In this document: one piece after another, positions 1 to 5,823 of the stretch | How positions within the stretch are numbered: the stretch's first letter is position 1 | Layout of the letters: every line of letters begins with the position of its first letter | Assembly (NCBI GenBank): GCA_005879095.1 | Contig: VBLM01000618.1 | Location: 1-5,823, forward strand | Direction: 5' to 3' | DNA length: 5,823 nt | Source: Deltaproteobacteria bacterium | GTDB taxonomy: Bacteria > Myxococcota > Myxococcia > Myxococcales > 40CM-4-68-19 | The notes under the pieces: model-generated | Databases searched by the model: none | What the model saw: the letters and a program-made list of their open reading frames with translations, nothing else | Told to the model about the DNA's origin: nothing | Made by a program: the position numbers and the translations under genes

Positions 1-2525
<2,525 letters not shown>

Positions 2526-2529
<4 letters not shown>

Positions 2530-3620
2530 TGGGCGAGATCGTCGGCGGCTTCGTCGAGATCGAGATCGAGCGAAGTCGGATCGCCCTTGCGCAGCTTGAC
2601 CTGATCGTCGATCCCGACCGTCGTGTACTCGTCGGCCGAGATGTACTTCCAGCGGATCGGGAAGGGGCTCTCGCGGGCCGACTCGGCGCCGTCCAGCTGC
2701 ACCTTGAACAAGGCGAGATCGAGGACCAGCCCCGGCATCGCCTTGTGGAACCGCTCGAGCAGCGAGCGCACACGGGCCGGATCGGCGCCCGCCGCCCGCA
2801 GCGTATCGTCTGAAACAGCCATCCGCACCGGCAACTGTCGCGCCGCCTCGTCCGCCTGCGTCGCCAGCTCTTTCAGAGCCTCGACGGCACGGGGATCGGC
2901 GTCCCGCTTGCGCGCGTCGGCCCAGGCCAACTCGAGGTACTTCGGCCACCGCCCGAAGGCGCGAAAGTCGTCCGGGACGATCCCGAGCCCCAGGTGCGCC
3001 CGGATAGACCTGAACGATTTCGCGAGGTTGCCGTTCGCTTCCTCCGGCACCAGCTCGATGTGATCCATGTCCTGCGGCACGCCGCGCGGCACCCGCTGCT
3101 CCGCGCGCGCGCCGCGCTTGGCCCCGCCGACGCCGCCGTTCAGCGCTTGTAGCAGCGCGGCAGCCGCCATGAGCAACTTCGCGTCGGCGTAGTGGAAGAT
3201 GTCGACCTGGCCGCGGATCTCGTCGATCTCGTCGACGTCGTACCCGGCCCACTCCAGTTGCGTCTCGATCAGCGGACAGCCGAGGTCGACGGCAAAGGTC
3301 GCCGCCTTGACGCGCAGGTCGTCGGCCGCCTCCTCGAATGCGCGCACCCGGATCGCCGGCCGCAGCGCCTGCCAGCAGGGGACGAGCGCCTTCTCGGCCG
3401 CCAGGGCCTTGAAAATCAAGGGGACGCGGCCGATCCGCATCTTGCGCGTGACCAGCTCGTAGATCTCGATGGTCTGCCGATCGGCCTGCGTCTCGTCCAC
3501 CAGCGCGAGCCGCTCGCCTGCCTTCCCGTTCGACCTGGCCGCCATCCGCACCCCCAACCGCTCCAAGTTCTGTCCGGTGCCGCTCTCTGACAACCCATGG
3601 CGGAAATTCCCTATGCCCAT
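2526..3620 (-). CDS. DehI-family protein (2-haloacid dehalogenase-like), 364 aa
   Basis: DehI is a cofactor-free D,L-2-haloacid dehalogenase in which Asp189 and Asn114 activate the attacking water. Compared from memory with Pseudomonas putida DehI, this protein shares the FEEAADDLR region (95-103), the GYDVDEIDEIR stretch (126-136), the GGA...PRGVPQDMD linker (165-186), PDDFRAFGRWPK (216-227) and LDGAESARESPFPI (309-322). The expected internal duplication is visible: VPLIFKA (66-72) and VPDDFRA (215-221) open similar helical halves. Asp218 aligns with catalytic Asp189, but the Asn114 position is Asp146 (HYADAK for NYGNPK), so haloacid dehalogenation cannot be assumed. A tail of about 42 residues after SPFPI, ending in an acidic stretch, goes beyond my recollection of DehI (about 296 aa). 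There is no signal peptide or membrane segment, so it is probably cytoplasmic. The start at 3620 is chosen because AAGGAG lies 9 nt upstream; Met26 at 3545 is a weaker alternative nearer the conserved core. It is convergent with dnaE and divergent from ilvA. Family assignment is firm; substrate is unknown. Confidence 0.85.
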
Positions 3621-3671
3621 TGAACAGAACTCCTTGACCCCCGCCCCCTGAGGCGTAAGGCTCGGCCCTCC
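3621..3671. promoter_or_regulatory. Short divergent intergenic region between the DehI-like gene and ilvA
   Basis: Only 51 bp separate the two divergent starts, so at least one promoter must overlap the other gene's 5' end, and a regulator bound here could affect both. On the plus strand TTGACC (3634-3639) resembles a -35 box, but the best spaced -10 (TAAGGC, 3656-3661) is poor. ilvA has only a weak ribosome site, AAGG at 3657-3660, 11 nt before its ATG. No operator palindrome, T-box or leader peptide rich in branched-chain residues is apparent. Promoter positions are therefore not assigned. Confidence 0.35.
3630..3635 (-). promoter_or_regulatory. Shine-Dalgarno site of the DehI-like gene
   Basis: On the minus strand the sequence reads AAGGAG, then nine bases, then the ATG at 3620-3618. 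This is a near-ideal ribosome binding site and decides for the 364-residue product over the start at Met26 (3545). Confidence 0.75.
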
Positions 3672-4883
3672 ATGGTTTCAGTGAAGGACGTTCTGGCCGC
3701 ACGCGACCGCATCCGCGGCAACGTCTCGGTCACGCCCTGTCCGCTTTCCGAGTCGTTCAGCGAGATGTGCGGCGCGCAGATCCACTTCAAGCTGGAAAAC
3801 CTGCAAAGGACCGGCTCGTTCAAGGAGCGCGGCGCGGCCAACAAATTCGCGCTGCTCACCGCGGCCGAACGCGCGCGGGGCGTGGTCGCGGCCAGCGCGG
3901 GAAATCACGCGCAGGCGGTTGCGTACAACGCGATGCGGATGGGGACCAGGGCGACCATCGTGATGCCCGAGGCGGCCCCGCTCTCGAAAGTGGTCGCGAC
4001 GCGCAAATACGGAGCCGAGGTCGTCCTGCACGGAATGTCGTACGACGACGCGTACGGCAAGGCGCGCGAGCTGGAGCAGAGCCACGGTTACGTCTTCATC
4101 CACGCCTTCGACGACGACGCGATCATCGCCGGCCAGGGCACGGCCGCGCTGGAAATCCTCGAGCAGGTCCCGGACATCGAAGTTTTGGTCGCCTCGATCG
4201 GTGGCGGAGGCTGGCTCGGCGGCATGGCGCTGGTGATGAAAGAGCTCAAACCGTCTGTTCGCGTGATCGGCGTGGAGAGCTCGCTGTTTCCCAAGATGCG
4301 CGCGGCGCTGGACGCGGGCGGGCCGGTCCTGATCCCGGCTGCGACCACGCTGGCGGACGGCATCGCGGTGAAGCGCGCGGGCGAGCGCACGCTGCCTCTC
4401 TTTCGCCGGTGCGTAGACGAGATCGTCGGCGTCGACGACGAGGACGTGGCCAACGCGATCCTGCTCCTGATCGAGCGGGAAAAGACCGTCGCCGAAGGCG
4501 CCGGCGCCGCACCCGCTGCCGCGCTCTTGCAGAAGAAGGTCGCCGGGCTCAAGCCTCAGACGAAGGTAGTGTGTGCGATTTCGGGCGGAAACATCGACGT
4601 CAACCTGATCTCCCGCATCATCGAGCGCGGCCTGGTGAAAGAAGGGCGCCGCGTCATGCTCTCGGTCCGCGTCCCCGATCGGCCCGGCATGCTCGCGGGC
4701 GTGCTGGCGGCGGTCGCGGCCGAGCGCGCTAACGTCTTGGAAGTCGTACACAATCGGGCATTTCTCTCGGGCGCGGTCGGCGATACCGAAATCGCTTTGA
4801 CGCTCGAGACGCGCGGGCCCGAGCATATCGACGTCCTCACCCGCGCGCTGACCGCCAAGGGGTATGCGGTGGTACGAAGGTGA
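3672..4883 (+). CDS. ilvA: Threonine ammonia-lyase (threonine dehydratase) with one C-terminal ACT domain, 403 aa
   Basis: This PLP enzyme deaminates L-threonine to 2-oxobutanoate and ammonia, the entry step to isoleucine. The fold-type II core covers about residues 1-320. GSFKERGA carries the PLP-binding Lys51, SAGNHAQ (75-81) the substrate and cofactor carboxylate loop, GGGG (177-180) the phosphate loop, ADGIAV (228-233) a conserved strand, and CAISGGNID (301-309) the site near the pyridine nitrogen. Residues 328-403 form one ACT domain (LSVRVPDRPGMLAGVL). The length fits the roughly 400-residue single-ACT class, longer than catabolic TdcB (about 330, no ACT) and shorter than E. coli IlvA (514, two ACT-like modules). 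The ACT domain implies amino-acid feedback, probably by isoleucine or valine, but the ligand cannot be read from the sequence. The phosphate loop reads SIGGGGW where PVGGGGL is usual. The ATG at 3672 fits the family N-terminus; GTG at 3681 is a less likely alternative. The peptidase gene follows 103 bp downstream. Confidence 0.95.
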   Translation: MVSVKDVLAARDRIRGNVSVTPCPLSESFSEMCGAQIHFKLENLQRTGSFKERGAANKFALLTAAERARGVVAASAGNHAQAVAYNAMRMGTRATIVMPEAAPLSKVVATRKYGAEVVLHGMSYDDAYGKARELEQSHGYVFIHAFDDDAIIAGQGTAALEILEQVPDIEVLVASIGGGGWLGGMALVMKELKPSVRVIGVESSLFPKMRAALDAGGPVLIPAATTLADGIAVKRAGERTLPLFRRCVDEIVGVDDEDVANAILLLIEREKTVAEGAGAAPAAALLQKKVAGLKPQTKVVCAISGGNIDVNLISRIIERGLVKEGRRVMLSVRVPDRPGMLAGVLAAVAAERANVLEVVHNRAFLSGAVGDTEIALTLETRGPEHIDVLTRALTAKGYAVVRR

Positions 4884-4900
4884 GCAATTTCGGCATACCC
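4860..4900 (+). repeat. Inverted repeat straddling the ilvA stop codon
   Basis: GGGTATGC (4860-4867) is perfectly complementary to GCATACCC (4893-4900). Inside it CGAA (4875-4878) can pair with TTCG (4889-4892), giving a 12-bp stem with a 7-nt one-sided bulge and a 10-nt loop that contains the TGA at 4881-4883. No U-tract follows (the next bases are ATGAGAGCCCCATTG), so it is not a standard intrinsic terminator. It may be a processing or mRNA-stabilising hairpin, or chance. Confidence 0.35.
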
Positions 4901-4986
4901 ATGAGAGCCCCATTGTTGTTGGTCCGGATCCCACTGGCTATCCTCTATCTGAGTTCGTCCGCCGCCTGCTGAAAGAGCCGCCGCCC
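4884..4986 (+). other. Intergenic spacer between ilvA and the S41 peptidase gene
   Basis: This 103-bp spacer holds the right arm of the inverted repeat and a purine-rich GAAAGAG just before the next start. I see no confident terminator or promoter. Part of it (roughly 4909-4958) is less GC-rich than the flanking genes, as intergenic DNA often is. The peptidase frame is open through all of it back into ilvA. Confidence 0.4.
4972..4977 (+). promoter_or_regulatory. Ribosome binding site of the S41 peptidase gene
   Basis: AAAGAG lies 9 nt before the ATG at 4987. It is a moderate Shine-Dalgarno match. With the signal peptide that begins immediately after, it supports this start over the in-frame upstream ATG at 4864. 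Confidence 0.5.
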
Positions 4987-5823
4987 ATGCGAAAGCAAGC
5001 TCGTTTCGTCCTGTTTCCCGCCGCCCTCGTCGCATCGCTGATCGCGCTCTCCGGCGACAATCGTGCAGCCCAGGCCGCGGTCGATCCCAAGACCGACAAG
5101 AATTACGACCTCGCCAGCCTCGACGTCTTCCGCAAGACGATCGTGCAGATCAAGGACAACTACGTCGATCCCTCGCGGATCAACCCGAAGGAGATGTTCA
5201 CCGCCGGCCTCGAAGCGGTCGAGCGGCAGGTGGCGGAAGTGATGGTCGAAGTCGGGGGCCCGCCGTGTGACGACAAGCCGGCCAACAAGGAGCCGGGCAC
5301 CACCGCGCTGGTCGGACCGTCGAATGCCGCGCCGCAGGGCGGGATCCTCGAGACCAACCGCGCCCAGGCCGCCGGCTGCGCGCACGCCAACTCGAGCATT
5401 CCGGATGGGCACGTGCGCGTCACGGTGGGCAACCAGACCAAGGACTTCGACTACCGCGACATCGACTCCATCTGGCAGATCCCATTGAAAATGCACGAGG
5501 TTTTCGGGTTCATGAAGGACAACCTCGTCACCCAGACCGATCAGCGCGAGATCGAGTACGCCGCCATCAACGGCATGCTCTCCACGCTCGATCCGCACTC
5601 GTGGCTCTTGAAGCCCGACGTCTACAAGGAAATGAAGGTGCAGACCCGCGGCGAGTTCGGCGGGCTCGGGTTCGTGATCTCGATGATCGACGACCGCCTG
5701 ACGGTGCGCAAAGTGCTGCGCAACACGCCCGCGTTCAAGGCCGGCGTGAAGAAGGGCGACGTGATCACGCAGATCGACAACGATTCGACCGTCAGCATGG
5801 AGTTGCAGGAAGCGGTCGATCGG
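4987..5823 (+). CDS. Secreted S41 C-terminal processing peptidase (CtpA/Prc-like), 3'-partial, first 279 residues
   Basis: S41 peptidases cleave periplasmic or envelope proteins near the C-terminus with a Ser-Lys dyad; that catalytic part lies beyond the window. Residues 1-30 form a signal peptide: basic MRKQAR, a hydrophobic run at 7-23, and a signal peptidase I-like site near AQA/A (28-31). A helical segment (44-85, with IKDNYVDPSRINPKEM) precedes a Gly/Pro/Ala-rich stretch at 90-140 holding the only two cysteines (94 and 131). A probable beta element (HVRVTVGNQTKDFDY, 142-156) follows. A second helical segment (168-198) ends in the family hallmark AINGMLSTLDPHS, and the PDZ domain starts at TRGEFGGLGF (220-229, with the GLGF loop) and reaches DVITQID. 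In typical CtpA the first helix leads almost directly to MLxSLDPHS, so about 120 residues are extra here; I recall similar architecture in myxobacterial homologues. The gene may be co-transcribed with ilvA. Confidence 0.93.
   Translation, partial: MRKQARFVLFPAALVASLIALSGDNRAAQAAVDPKTDKNYDLASLDVFRKTIVQIKDNYVDPSRINPKEMFTAGLEAVERQVAEVMVEVGGPPCDDKPANKEPGTTALVGPSNAAPQGGILETNRAQAAGCAHANSSIPDGHVRVTVGNQTKDFDYRDIDSIWQIPLKMHEVFGFMKDNLVTQTDQREIEYAAINGMLSTLDPHSWLLKPDVYKEMKVQTRGEFGGLGFVISMIDDRLTVRKVLRNTPAFKAGVKKGDVITQIDNDSTVSMELQEAVDR

Noticed and set aside
3597..3623. An eight-residue plus-strand mini-ORF (MAEIPYAH) upstream of ilvA as a possible attenuation leader peptide
   Set aside because: It has a single Ile and no Val, Leu or Thr run, no terminator/antiterminator structure follows, and it lies inside the 5' coding end of the DehI-like gene.
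3634..3661. A sigma-70-like promoter for ilvA (TTGACC with TAAGGC)
   Set aside because: The -10 match is poor and the implied transcription start would lie only a few bases before the ATG, so it is mentioned only within the intergenic entry.
4731..4803. A milder drop in G+C within the ACT domain of ilvA
   Set aside because: Only scattered A/T-ending codons are mixed with normal ones and there are no sharp edges. This is within ordinary variation, unlike the block in dnaE.
4864..4986. In-frame N-terminal extension of the S41 peptidase from the ATG at 4864
   Set aside because: The extension would place about 41 non-hydrophobic residues before a well-formed signal peptide and would start inside ilvA. 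The ATG at 4987 has its own ribosome site and begins the signal peptide directly.

Overview
The window is GC-rich (roughly two-thirds G+C by eye, with third codon positions nearly all G or C) and holds four bacterial protein genes. Two are cut by the window edges. Genome style, the type of DnaE, and an S41 protease with a long extra N-terminal region suggest a deltaproteobacterial or Myxococcota-like bacterium. That placement is an inference from remembered family patterns, not a search result.

Layout. Positions 1-2529 (+) carry the C-terminal three-quarters of dnaE, the replicative DNA polymerase III alpha subunit. Positions 2526-3620 (-) carry a DehI-family (2-haloacid dehalogenase-like) protein that converges on dnaE; the two stop codons overlap in a CTAG. 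Positions 3672-4883 (+) carry ilvA, threonine ammonia-lyase with one C-terminal ACT domain, divergent from the DehI-like gene across a 51-bp gap. Positions 4987-5823 (+) carry the start of a secreted S41 C-terminal processing peptidase, up to its PDZ domain. No RNA genes, insertion sequences, CRISPR arrays or convincing intrinsic terminators were seen.

How the genes relate. There is no obvious shared pathway. dnaE is replication, ilvA is the first committed step of isoleucine synthesis, the S41 peptidase is envelope proteolysis, and the DehI-like protein has no assignable substrate. ilvA and the peptidase gene run in the same direction 103 bp apart and could be co-transcribed.

The most striking observation is inside dnaE. 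A block of about 111 bp (1231-1341) has 36% G+C and AT-ending codons, while the codons on both sides end almost exclusively in G or C. The block stays in frame and encodes an ordinary conserved DnaE segment. It contains exactly the junction (FAEY / GFNKSHS) where the cyanobacterial DnaE split intein is inserted. A conversion tract or recoded target site left by intein traffic is an attractive explanation; a read-length assembly or gap-filling artefact must be excluded first.
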